Source: Lysinibacillus pinottii
GTDB taxonomy: Bacteria > Bacillota > Bacilli > Bacillales_A > Planococcaceae
Length of the DNA: 64,000 nt
Assembly: GCF_024753545.1 (NCBI RefSeq)
Contig: NZ_JANTOO010000017.1
Location: 7,522-71,521, forward strand
Direction of reading: 5' to 3'
Shown: piece after piece, positions 16,643 to 24,654 of the stretch
Layout: each line of letters begins with the position of its first letter
Numbering within the stretch: position 1 is the stretch's first letter
Position numbers and translations under genes: made by a program
The notes under the pieces: model-generated
The model's input: the letters and a program-made list of their open reading frames with translations, nothing else
What the model was told of the DNA's origin: nothing
Databases searched by the model: none

Positions 16643-17290
16643 ATGATACGTGTATTAATTGCAGACGATCATCACGTAGTGCGTCGAGGATTATTGTTTT
16701 TCTTAAAGACACAAAAAGATATTGAGGTTGTTGGAGAGGCAAAAAATGGACATGAAGCCGTATCATTAGCAGAAAGTATCCAACCAGATATTATTTTAAT
16801 GGATTTAGTGATGCCTGAGTTGGACGGCATACAGGCGACAAAGCGCATTAAAGCAAAATTTCCAAAAATAGAGATTTTAATGCTGACAAGCTTTTCAGAT
16901 AGGGACCATGTTGTCCCTGCAATGGAGGCAGGGGCAGCAGGCTATCAATTGAAAGATATTGAGCCAGATGAATTGGTTTTATCAATTCGTCGCATTATGC
17001 GTGGCGAAAATACATTACACCCAGAGGCTACAACCACACTTGAAATGGATCGCCAGGAGGCACAGAATGCCCCACATTCGTTAAATCCATTAACACCTCG
17101 TGAGCAGGATGTGCTGGCAGAGCTAACAAAAGGGAAAAGTAATCGAGAAATTGCATCCTCATTGTTTGTTACAGAAAAAACAGTTAAAACTCATATTTCT
17201 AATATATTTACAAAATTACAAGTACAAGATCGTACCCAGGCTGCTCTATATGCGGTTAAGCATGGTTTGACAGAGGGAAGCGGTAGCTAA
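16643..17290 (+). CDS. yhcZ: NarL/LuxR-type response regulator (YhcZ/AirR-like)
   Basis: 215 residues: receiver domain (about 1-118) with acidic pair ADD, phosphoacceptor Asp54 in ILMDLVMPELDG, switch Thr in MLTSF and Lys in YQLKDIEPDEL, then a LuxR-type helix-turn-helix (about 148-210: LTPREQDVLAELTKGKSNRE, VTEKTVKTHISNIFTKL). It is paired with the upstream kinase and probably controls redox-related genes in the manner of AirR. Good GGGGGAGAGG ribosome site. Confidence 0.92.
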   Translation: MIRVLIADDHHVVRRGLLFFLKTQKDIEVVGEAKNGHEAVSLAESIQPDIILMDLVMPELDGIQATKRIKAKFPKIEILMLTSFSDRDHVVPAMEAGAAGYQLKDIEPDELVLSIRRIMRGENTLHPEATTTLEMDRQEAQNAPHSLNPLTPREQDVLAELTKGKSNREIASSLFVTEKTVKTHISNIFTKLQVQDRTQAALYAVKHGLTEGSGS

Positions 17291-17293
17291 AGC

Positions 17294-17346
17294 AAAAACG
17301 ACGAGTTTCTACAATGTGTAGGAGCCCGTCGTTTTTAGTGTGGTTA
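17294..17346. terminator. Bidirectional terminator
   Basis: AAAAACGACG/CGTCGTTTTT outer stem with a secondary CTAC/GTAG stem inside, between the convergent yhcZ-like gene and BTAD regulator. Confidence 0.8.
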
Positions 17347-18465
17347 TTTACTTTCCACAAATAATTTTTTTGATATCTCTAATAAAGTAGAGCTTGGAGG
17401 TAATGCTAAATCCTCTTTTAGTTTTTGTTTATACGTTAGGAAAATTTTGTGCGCCTGCTCATGAAGACCCGCCTGAATTAATGTGTATAAATAGTGCTCA
17501 AGCTTTTGTTCATTATAGGGATCATATTCTAACAAAGCATGTAAAAATTCAATTGCTTTATCAGTATCTGAAAAAACGGTAGTTTGGAACCCTTTTTCTA
17601 ATAACTCTATGTATGATTTCGTCAATCTATCCTTATAGGCTTTTGCCCATTCATAATCATCGAATACAAATAAACCATTTTTATAAATTGCTAGACATTG
17701 ATGAATTAAAGATATAGAAGGAAATTCTAATCGTGAAAAATCTTCATGAAGTTTTTGAAAATCATATAAGTCACACACGAGACTTGGTTTTTCAAAAATA
17801 TAGTATTTATTTGAAAAAACAATACAGTTTTCATAGCCAATTGTATTTAATGTTTTTCGTAAGTACGACAAAGCTGTATGAAGATTTGATTTGGCTCTTA
17901 CATAATCTAAATCTGGCCAAAGTATTTCAATTAAATAATCTCGGTGAATCGGGATATTTGGATGCAAAATAAAATAAGCAAACAATTCCTTCGTCTTTTC
18001 GGTTTTAAATGCCACTAAGCTTTTATTGCTATAAACAGCAAATTGATCAAAGCATTGTACGTTTAATAACGTTTGAGTTGCCTGTTGAAGCATTTGTTGT
18101 ATTGAAAATTCATGCTCAATACGAGTCACCGTTTTTTCTAAACGAGCATGGCTGATAGGTTTTAATAAATAGTCAAGCCCACCAATTTCATAAGCCTGTA
18201 AAGCAAATTCATGATAGGAAGTAATAAAAACAACACTGACATGTGGACGCTCTGTTTTAATCATGTCTGCTACTTCAAGTCCAGAAAGTTCTTTGAGTTT
18301 TACCTCTAAGAATAGAACCTCAAATTCTATCGAGGGCAGCTCATTAAGAAATACTTCTACACTAGTAAAGGTTTGGATAACCTGAATTTGTTGAAATACT
18401 TGTAATTTATTTTGAAAATAATGTAAAGCTAAAGGTTCATTGTCTATTAAAACGGCTCGAATCAC
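17344..18465 (-). CDS. Receiver-winged-helix-BTAD transcriptional regulator with atypical receiver
   Basis: 373 residues: CheY-like receiver (1-118), OmpR-like winged helix (about 150-215, with HRDYLIEILWPDLDYVRAKS and HTALSYLRKTLNTIG), and a C-terminal BTAD/TPR domain (about 225-370). The acidic pocket is DNE, and the position of the phosphoacceptor Asp holds Glu54 (LFLEVKLKELSG). Lys of LLKPISHARL and Ser/Thr of FITSY are kept. This suggests a phosphorylation-independent or permanently on receiver. GTG start with AAAAGGAG nine bases upstream. No kinase gene is linked to it. Similar regulators occur in Bacillus, and targets are unknown; a nearby 570-bp gene-free stretch holds an unexplained hairpin. 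Confidence 0.82.
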   Translation of the reverse strand: MIRAVLIDNEPLALHYFQNKLQVFQQIQVIQTFTSVEVFLNELPSIEFEVLFLEVKLKELSGLEVADMIKTERPHVSVVFITSYHEFALQAYEIGGLDYLLKPISHARLEKTVTRIEHEFSIQQMLQQATQTLLNVQCFDQFAVYSNKSLVAFKTEKTKELFAYFILHPNIPIHRDYLIEILWPDLDYVRAKSNLHTALSYLRKTLNTIGYENCIVFSNKYYIFEKPSLVCDLYDFQKLHEDFSRLEFPSISLIHQCLAIYKNGLFVFDDYEWAKAYKDRLTKSYIELLEKGFQTTVFSDTDKAIEFLHALLEYDPYNEQKLEHYLYTLIQAGLHEQAHKIFLTYKQKLKEDLALPPSSTLLEISKKLFVESK

Positions 18466-19036
18466 ATCAAACTCTCCTTTTTACAATTAAATTAAAAACC
18501 ATTAAACTCTAGTTCATTTTGGTTGAAAAGGCTTTCTATATATACTGAAAGGGCATGAAAAGATAAAATCACTTAATTTCTCTATTAAAAATTTGATACT
18601 AGAATAAAGCAATTTGTAGTAGGTCTTCCACAGGCGAGAGTTAGTAATCCTGTGGGGGTGTCACATCACGCCAAATCCTTTCTTAGAAAGTATTCGCCGT
18701 TCATTATATAGAAGAAAGAAGTTTTTTATTTGTGTTGAGAGAATTGAAATAATTGTTTAGGCGTTTATGTATCAAACTATTCTTATAAAAAATTGAAACA
18801 GTTTATATTTAGTAGGAATTAAATGCTGTAAGAGATTGACTTTTAAAAGTAATATTTTTTCTTATATTGTAAAAATAGTATAATGATTGTAATAATTAAT
18901 CAGGCGTTATTATAGTACATTTGTCTTAAATAAAACTCAAAAAGTACTTAAAAAATACTTAAAAATATAGGATGATAGTAATTAAAATGCATTTTGCTGA
19001 GAAAAAAATAAGATCTTCTAAGAAAGGGGCTTCGCT
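18466..19036. other. 570-bp region without a convincing gene
   Basis: AT-rich intergenic DNA between divergent BTAD and WYL regulator genes. It holds an inverted repeat CCACAGG (18628-18634) and CCTGTGG (18649-18655) with a 14-base loop in a locally GC-richer patch (about 18620-18700). Near the WYL gene it has a tandem repeat of ACTTAAAAA (about 18953-18966) and a TATAAT at about 18880. No open frame with a ribosome site was found; no known riboswitch signature was recognised. Confidence 0.4.
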
Positions 19037-19963
19037 ATGAAATTAGAGCGTCTGCTAACAATGATAATGATATTAATCAATAGAAAAAAGGTAACAGCAC
19101 AAGAATTAGCAGAATTATTTAATGTGTCGGTCCGTACTATTTATCGAGATATTGAAACGCTAAGCTGTGCAGGGATACCAGTTATTAGCCAACAAGGGGT
19201 GCACGGAGGAATTAGCTTAATAGATGGCTATCGTGTAGATAAACAGGTTTTAACAAAGGAAGAGCTTGCGTCTCTGACAATTGCCATTAAAAGTGCTTTG
19301 ACTACCTATGAAGATTCACACGCATTAGCTGTTCTCGAAAAGCTAACAAGTATTGCAGATGATCATGTAACACAAACCATTGACCACTTATTTGTGGATC
19401 TGAGTCCATGGGGGCCAAACATCCTGTTTAAAGAACATATTACGAGTTTAAAAAGTGCTATAGAAAATAGGCATTGTGTAAGCTTTACTTATACCACGGC
19501 GCATGGAGAGTTAACAAAGCGAGTGGTGGAACCTCATACAATAGTTCAAAAAGGGAAGACTTGGTATTTATACGGCTATTGCACATTAAGAATGGACTTT
19601 CGTCTATTTAAACTGGCAAGAATAAAGAACTTAATGCAAGAAGATTTACACTTTGAGCGGAAGGAAATTAATTTAAGTGAACTTCCATGGGGGAAGGAAT
19701 GGTATCAGCCACAAAACGTAGTCGATTTAGTAATTAGTTTTGATACGGCTATAACAACATTAGTGGAAGAATCTTTTGGAGTAGCATATGTTGATCATGG
19801 GCAGGACAAAATTTATATATCTATACCAGAGGATGAGTGGCTTTACGGTTTTTTACTTAGTTTTGGCAATCGCATAAAAGTATTAGAGCCGCCCCACATA
19901 AGGGACATACTTCAAAAACGTGCGCATGAAATTGCTCAATTATATAATCCGGATAATAGTTGA
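19037..19963 (+). CDS. YafY-type WYL-domain transcriptional regulator
   Basis: 308 residues. An HTH_11 (DeoR-like) N-terminus (about 3-58: KVTAQELAELFNVSVRTIYR, DIETLSCAGIPV) is followed by a WYL domain (about 140-215: SFTYTTAHGELTKRVVEPH, then KTWYLYGYCTLR) and the C-terminal WCX extension. WYL proteins sense small ligands or nucleic acids. ATG after AAAGGGG. It lies 63 bases upstream of a zinc-ribbon/GyrI-like gene, its likely target and partner. Confidence 0.9.
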   Translation: MKLERLLTMIMILINRKKVTAQELAELFNVSVRTIYRDIETLSCAGIPVISQQGVHGGISLIDGYRVDKQVLTKEELASLTIAIKSALTTYEDSHALAVLEKLTSIADDHVTQTIDHLFVDLSPWGPNILFKEHITSLKSAIENRHCVSFTYTTAHGELTKRVVEPHTIVQKGKTWYLYGYCTLRMDFRLFKLARIKNLMQEDLHFERKEINLSELPWGKEWYQPQNVVDLVISFDTAITTLVEESFGVAYVDHGQDKIYISIPEDEWLYGFLLSFGNRIKVLEPPHIRDILQKRAHEIAQLYNPDNS

Positions 19964-19994
19964 CAGACAGTTGTCAGGTTTCCTTTGCTATAGT
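19961..19994 (+). promoter_or_regulatory. Palindrome and extended -10 before the zinc-ribbon/GyrI gene
   Basis: TGACA-N6-TGTCA (19961-19976) overlaps the stop codon of the WYL gene. Ten bases further on is the extended -10 TGCTATAGT (19986-19994). The placing suits an operator for the WYL regulator on its downstream gene; inferred. Confidence 0.4.
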
Positions 19995-20026
19995 AAGGAC
20001 AAATAAAGCGAAGGGTGGAATCAACA

Positions 20027-20770
20027 ATGATGCAAAGCTATTGTCAAAGCTGTGGAATGCCTCTAACAGATGAGGCTTTATTAGGAACGGAAAAAGAAGG
20101 TCACAAAAATCAAGACTATTGTACATATTGTTATGAGGAGGGGAGCTTTAAACAACCTAATTTAACCGTTGAAGAAATGATTGATATTTGTGTGCCACAT
20201 CTAAAGGGAGATGGCATGCCTGCAAACGAGGCCCGTACTATGCTTACATCTTTTTTGCCAAGCTTAAAAAGATGGAGAAAACAGGAGTGGTCAGAACCAA
20301 AGATTATAAAAAGAGAAGCATTCCAAATCATAGGAATTTCGACGAAAACAAGCAATGCAAATGAACTGACAGCACAAGCCAAGATCCCGCAATTATGGCA
20401 GGATTTTTATGAAAAAAATATTGTTGACCAATTATCTAAGCTGGATAATCAAAATGTGTACGGTTTGTATTCGGACTATGAAACCGATGTAAATGGAAAT
20501 TATGCAATTACAATTGGTGTAGAAGCTTCAAAGATGAATGATGCATCACCTGAGTGGGTTATTAAGACTATTCCAGCAGCTAAATATTTAGTATTCACAT
20601 CACATAAAGGGAAAATGCCAGAAATTGTTATCCAAACATGGCAAGAAATTTGGGCATGGTTTGCAAATTCTAAGGTGGAACGAACATATACTGGTGACTT
20701 TGAATTGTATGATGAACGCTGCGCAAACCCTCAAGAGGCGCAGGTGGAAGTTTATATCGCTATAAAATAA
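20027..20770 (+). CDS. Zinc-ribbon plus GyrI-like effector-binding protein
   Basis: 247 residues. An N-terminal putative zinc ribbon (about 4-35) has Cys pairs YCQSCGMPL and YCTYCYEEG. A short helical linker (about 45-80) follows, then a GyrI-like/SOUL-fold small-molecule-binding domain (about 90-245: KREAFQIIGIST, TIPAAKYLVFTSHKG, FELYDERCANP). This domain order is common in Bacillales proteins annotated as AraC effector-binding. ATG 20027 is preferred over the longer GTG 20015 because AAGGGTGG lies eight bases before it. Part of a two-gene unit with the WYL regulator; it may be a ligand-binding or antirepressor protein. Confidence 0.8.
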   Translation: MMQSYCQSCGMPLTDEALLGTEKEGHKNQDYCTYCYEEGSFKQPNLTVEEMIDICVPHLKGDGMPANEARTMLTSFLPSLKRWRKQEWSEPKIIKREAFQIIGISTKTSNANELTAQAKIPQLWQDFYEKNIVDQLSKLDNQNVYGLYSDYETDVNGNYAITIGVEASKMNDASPEWVIKTIPAAKYLVFTSHKGKMPEIVIQTWQEIWAWFANSKVERTYTGDFELYDERCANPQEAQVEVYIAIK

Positions 20771-20774
20771 AAAT

Positions 20775-20808
20775 AAGTCTCCTACCAATCAACTGGTAGG
20801 AGACTTTT
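20775..20808. terminator. Bidirectional terminator
   Basis: AAGTCTCCTACCA/TGGTAGGAGACTT perfect stem with six-base loop between convergent genes. Confidence 0.85.
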
Positions 20809-21697
20809 CATCATTTTGAGGGGGGATTATTTCAATATGTGGTTCGATATGCACAAGAACCTGACAAAACCGATTTTCTCGCAAGATGGTACGTTCTATT
20901 TCTTCAGTAATACGGTGACTGTCAAAAACATTTAAATAAGGGTCAACAGTTACGGTTATGTCGATAAAGTACATATTACCGTGAGCACGGCCTTTAAAGT
21001 CTAGGAGCTCGATTACACCGTCCACATTCCGAATTAGGACGGATAACGTTTCCACTTCATCGATATCAAATGCATCTGTAAGACTTTGAACAGCTTCCCC
21101 AAAAATTTCTACTGCTGTTTTAATAATTAAAACAGCAACAATAAGGGCCGTAAGAGAATCGATAATTGGAAAACCAAAAATTGCTCCAAAGATTCCTATT
21201 GCTGTGCCAATACTAACAAATGCATCTGATCGATTATCAAAGGCAGCTGCTTTGACAGCGGAGCTTTTTATTTTTTTAGATAGTGCCAAATTATAGCGAT
21301 AAACGATATACATGACAGCACCACTACCTATTGCTACAAATGCGGTTAAGAGGGAAGGAGTTGTGCCGGATGGTGCCCATAAGCTTTTTAAAGAATTGAT
21401 TAAAACTTGGAGACCAACAACAAGCATGATAAATGATGCTACTAAAGAGGCAATGGTTTCAGCTCGCAAATGCCCATATTGATGATTAGAGTCAGGTGGC
21501 CTTTGCGCAATTCGTAACCCAATTAATACGGCGATGGATGCGATAATATCCGTAGTGTTATTTAAACCATCAGCTTTTAATGCCTCCGAGGTGCCGATAT
21601 AGCCAATCGTTAGTTTGATGGAGCTTAGGATTAAATAAGTACCAATGGATAACCAAGCGCCTTTTTCCCCTTGACGTAAATTTGTATAGAGCTCCAT
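20789..21697 (-). CDS. Cation diffusion facilitator (MneP/MneS-like manganese exporter)
   Basis: 302-residue CDF antiporter with about six transmembrane helices and a C-terminal cytoplasmic domain (about 210-290). Metal-site segments are DGLNNTTDI in TM2 and AFDNRSDAFVS in TM5 (DxxxD type rather than the zinc HxxxD), which favours Mn2+ over Zn2+. The histidine-rich C-terminus is absent. ATG 21697 with GAGGGGGA seven bases upstream replaces the longer TTG frame. Monocistronic; no yybP-type manganese riboswitch or MntR site was evident in the 190 bases upstream. Confidence 0.85.
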   Translation of the reverse strand: MELYTNLRQGEKGAWLSIGTYLILSSIKLTIGYIGTSEALKADGLNNTTDIIASIAVLIGLRIAQRPPDSNHQYGHLRAETIASLVASFIMLVVGLQVLINSLKSLWAPSGTTPSLLTAFVAIGSGAVMYIVYRYNLALSKKIKSSAVKAAAFDNRSDAFVSIGTAIGIFGAIFGFPIIDSLTALIVAVLIIKTAVEIFGEAVQSLTDAFDIDEVETLSVLIRNVDGVIELLDFKGRAHGNMYFIDITVTVDPYLNVFDSHRITEEIERTILRENRFCQVLVHIEPHIEIIPPQNDEKSPTS

Positions 21698-21731
21698 TTT
21701 GTTTCCCCCTCGCAAAATTTTCTGACATTAG

Positions 21732-21766
21732 AAAACGACTCCCTATTATTAAAAGGGAGTCGTTTT
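21732..21766. terminator. Bidirectional terminator
   Basis: AAAACGACTCCC/GGGAGTCGTTTT stem between the CorC-type gene and the CDF gene. Most likely ends transcription of the CorC gene on the minus strand. Confidence 0.75.
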
Positions 21767-21890
21767 TATCTATTATCACGGTATTAACTCCCACCTATAT
21801 AAGGTGTGAGAAAAAGCCCATATTTATAGCATGAATCATATAAGTTTGCCTTTAATAGTAGCACGCTCAATCATACAAAGCAATGAAATC

Positions 21891-23243
21891 TTACTCCGTA
21901 ACGGCGTCAAATTCATTTGATAAATCAGTTTCAGGTAACTTCAGAACTTCTAAGTATAAAATATGGTGACCATCTAATTCTTTTGCAATAAATTCATAAC
22001 CTTGCTCCTGAATGCTGTCTCCTTCGACTGCATCGAAGCGTTTTGTCATAAACCAACCACCGATAGTATCAATATCATCATCTTCTATGTCAGTACCTAG
22101 CATATCATTCACATTTTCAAGAAGCATTTTGGCATCTAAAATAAAATGATTATCTGCAATTTCTTGTACTTCCGGGATTTCATCTTCGTCGAATTCATCT
22201 TGAATATCGCCGACAATCTCCTCAATAATATCTTCAATCGTCACTAAACCAGATGTTCCGCCATATTCATCCATTAAAATGGCCATATGAATACGTTCAC
22301 GTTGAATTTTGAGTAATAAATCGTTAATTTGCGTTGTTTCCATCACTCGAATGATAGGCTGCATATAGTCAATAACTGGTTTATCCCCATTTTTCGAGTC
22401 TTTAATGTAAGCGGTTAATAAATGTTTCATATTAACTAGACCAATAATATGGTCTTTATCGCCGTCAATAATCGGGTAACGAGTATATTGCTCAACACCC
22501 ATTAAATCAAATACTTCTTTTATAGTCAGTTCTTTTTCAATGCCAACAATCTCTGTTCGAGGAACCATTATTTCCTTGGCAAGGCGATCTGAGAACTCAA
22601 AAATACTATTTACATATTCATATTCTGCGTTATTAATTTCTCCACCCTTTAAACTATCCGATAAAATCATACGTAGTTCTTCCTCTGTATGAGCTACTTC
22701 TGATTCTGACATCATTTTTAAGCCGAAAAGGCCAGTTAAGCCACGGGCAGATCCGTTTAATAACTTTATGACTGGATACGTAATGTTGTGGAATAAAATT
22801 AAAGCGCCAGAAAAGTTTAATGTGACAAATTCTGCTTTTTGGATGGCTAATGTTTTTGGCGCCAATTCCCCAATAACAACATGCATAAACGTAACGATTG
22901 AGAATGCAAGTATAAATGAAAGGATAGATGTTATACTACCATTCAAATTTAGAAATTCAAACACTGGGTGCAAAATAATTTCGAATGTAGGTTCACCTAA
23001 CCAACCTAAACCGAGTGCAGTAATGGTAATACCTAACTGACATGCAGATAAGTACTCATCTAAATCTGAAACAACACGTTTTGCATTTTTCGCTTTCTTA
23101 TGCCCTTCTGCGAGCAATTGATCGATACGTGTAGTTCTCACTTTAACGATTGCAAATTCTGTTGCAACGAAAAATCCTGTCATTATAATTAGTAGGGCGA
23201 ATGCCGCCAACCTAATGGTTATCTCCAATATGTCTCCGTCCAA
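21891..23243 (-). CDS. CNNM/CorC-family transporter (MpfA/YhdP-like)
   Basis: 450-residue membrane protein: DUF21 with about four transmembrane helices (residues 1-190), two CBS domains (about 210-335: MVPRTEIVGIEKELTIKEV, RYPIIDGDKDHIIGLVN, then HMAILMDEYGGTSGLVT) and a CorC_HlyC domain with DDIDTIGGWF. In B. subtilis MpfA this class exports magnesium. The start is TTG 23243 after AAAGGA. Upstream in another frame a TTG mini-ORF with a strong GGAGGTG site overlaps the start. A hemolysin label, often given, is not supported. Confidence 0.88.
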   Translation of the reverse strand: MDGDILEITIRLAAFALLIIMTGFFVATEFAIVKVRTTRIDQLLAEGHKKAKNAKRVVSDLDEYLSACQLGITITALGLGWLGEPTFEIILHPVFEFLNLNGSITSILSFILAFSIVTFMHVVIGELAPKTLAIQKAEFVTLNFSGALILFHNITYPVIKLLNGSARGLTGLFGLKMMSESEVAHTEEELRMILSDSLKGGEINNAEYEYVNSIFEFSDRLAKEIMVPRTEIVGIEKELTIKEVFDLMGVEQYTRYPIIDGDKDHIIGLVNMKHLLTAYIKDSKNGDKPVIDYMQPIIRVMETTQINDLLLKIQRERIHMAILMDEYGGTSGLVTIEDIIEEIVGDIQDEFDEDEIPEVQEIADNHFILDAKMLLENVNDMLGTDIEDDDIDTIGGWFMTKRFDAVEGDSIQEQGYEFIAKELDGHHILYLEVLKLPETDLSNEFDAVTE

Positions 23244-23630
23244 ATAATTCCTTTGTTCCCGCCCAAATGAGGGAAGTAAACAAAGTGTACACCTCCTATG
23301 ATTTAAAAAATTGTTGGATGTTTCAATAATAAGTTATTTAAAAGAAAAACACAAATATTGACAACAACTTTTTTCAGTTGATTTTCAATCCCGTTTAAAA
23401 AAATAGGTAGAATCAAAAGTAAAGTAATTGTCAACGCCATTGCAATATGCTAATTTAAAATTGAGCAAAGATAGTTTGTTTAGGGAAAGAAGCATTTTGC
23501 ATCTCATATAATACGACACGTCAAAAATCTCAAGAGTGCGTTTACTTGCGGATTTTTTTAAATGAATTATTTTGTATAGCTAAAGGAGAGACTCGATAAT
23601 TAATTGGGACTTTCCTTTTTTTTGTGAAAA
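23244..23630. other. About 390 bp without a convincing gene
   Basis: AT-rich region upstream of the CorC gene. On the minus strand a GGAGGTG ribosome site and a 22-codon TTG frame overlap the CorC start. Further upstream is TTGTCA with T-rich spacer that could be a -35. A small hairpin (ATCtCAAG/CTTGcgGAT, about 23527-23555) followed by T on the plus strand has no gene attached. No riboswitch signature was recognised. Confidence 0.4.
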
Positions 23631-23676
23631 AAACTTAGAAGGAGCAGTCTCACATGTGACTGCTCCTTCTAAGTTT
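23631..23676 (-). terminator. Strong 19-bp terminator hairpin
   Basis: Perfect inverted repeat (arms AAACTTAGAAGGAGCAGTC and its complement, 8-base loop), U tract on the minus strand. It overlaps the stop codon of the next gene. Confidence 0.88.
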
Positions 23677-24091
23677 ATTCCTGTTGGAAACGTAATTTTA
23701 AACATGCCTTCTCCACATCATGAAAGGATTCTTTTAAAGGTAAATCACCCGTAAATGGTGCTATAGATACTGGTGCCTTTTCCGTAATACCTTGCTGAGT
23801 CAACATATAATTTTTACCGTTATAAGTAAAGTACATTGTTTTAATTGATTTTTTACCAAAAGTGCTAGCAGAAGAGTCAAAGAAACCTTTTAGTTGACTA
23901 CAATATTCATTATAGAAATCGCCATTAATACCCGAAATGGCTTCAAATTTTTTAATATCTAAATTACCAGCTTCGTCAGCTAATTCGAATATTTTTGCGG
24001 AAAATTCTGAAAAGAATTCTTTTACTTTTACACGTATTAATGCTTTTGAATGATAACTGTTTAAGTCATCTGAAAGCGTGACTTTACTCAT
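23675..24091 (-). CDS. 138-residue hypothetical protein
   Basis: ATG 24091 with GGAGG eight bases upstream begins MSKVTLSDDLNSYHSKALIR. Soluble, with an amphipathic N-terminal half (FFSEFSAKIFELADEAGNLD) and a beta-rich centre (TMYFTYNGKNYMLTQQ). It ends in DVEKACLKLRFQQE. No domain recognised; single gene with its own strong terminator. Confidence 0.7.
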   Translation of the reverse strand: MSKVTLSDDLNSYHSKALIRVKVKEFFSEFSAKIFELADEAGNLDIKKFEAISGINGDFYNEYCSQLKGFFDSSASTFGKKSIKTMYFTYNGKNYMLTQQGITEKAPVSIAPFTGDLPLKESFHDVEKACLKLRFQQE

Positions 24092-24262
24092 TGAAATGGC
24101 CTCCTGCATAAAAAACATATACTATTTAATTGCTAACCTTAATGTATAAGAAATATATAGGAATTTCAACATGTATCAACATAATTAGCATAAAGGACGT
24201 GCTATATATAGTAAATATAGGTATTTTTATGTGGGAAGTAAGCGAAAAAATTACTATAGTTT

Positions 24263-24469
24263 TTAATCATATACATGGAATAGCATTAACTCATGAATCA
24301 TTTTTTTAACATCCTCTTCGTTTGGTGGTGTTGGTCCCGTCCATTGAATAGTGCCATCTTTTAAATATTCAGCAGAGTAGCGTTCACGTTGATAAAAAAA
24401 TGCAATAGTCCACCCTGGAAGTTGGGTATTTTCAAATAATGGCTTAAAACTAAAATGCTGAATCATCAT
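24263..24469 (-). CDS. yheE: YheE family protein (DUF5342)
   Basis: 68 residues: MIQHFSFKPLFENTQLPGW at the start and WTGPTPPNEEDVKKMIHELM near the end, as in B. subtilis YheE, a spore-associated protein of unknown function. GAGG is four to seven bases from two consecutive ATGs. It is divergent from yheB-yheA, the arrangement known in B. subtilis. Confidence 0.8.
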   Translation of the reverse strand: MMIQHFSFKPLFENTQLPGWTIAFFYQRERYSAEYLKDGTIQWTGPTPPNEEDVKKMIHELMLFHVYD

Positions 24470-24654
24470 AAAACCTCATTTCTATAATATGTAGTTCATA
24501 TTATTCAAGGATAATGGTAATTTTGCAACTATTCACGTTTATGCTCAAATCTAAGGGGGTATTTCTTTCGTTGGAAATCATTGCTCTGCTATAATAAGTG
24601 CAGAAGGCGACAAGAAACGCCAATCGTGAATACAACTGAAATGAGAGGATACTA

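Noticed and set aside
18586..18720. Protein-like frame VGLPQARVSNPVGVSHHA around the hairpin
   Set aside because: No start codon or ribosome site before it and stops on both sides; kept only as part of the unexplained gap.
21770..21890. Possible manganese riboswitch before the CDF gene
   Set aside because: No yybP-ykoY consensus found; only a short CTCAC-ACCT/AGGT-GGGAG stem.
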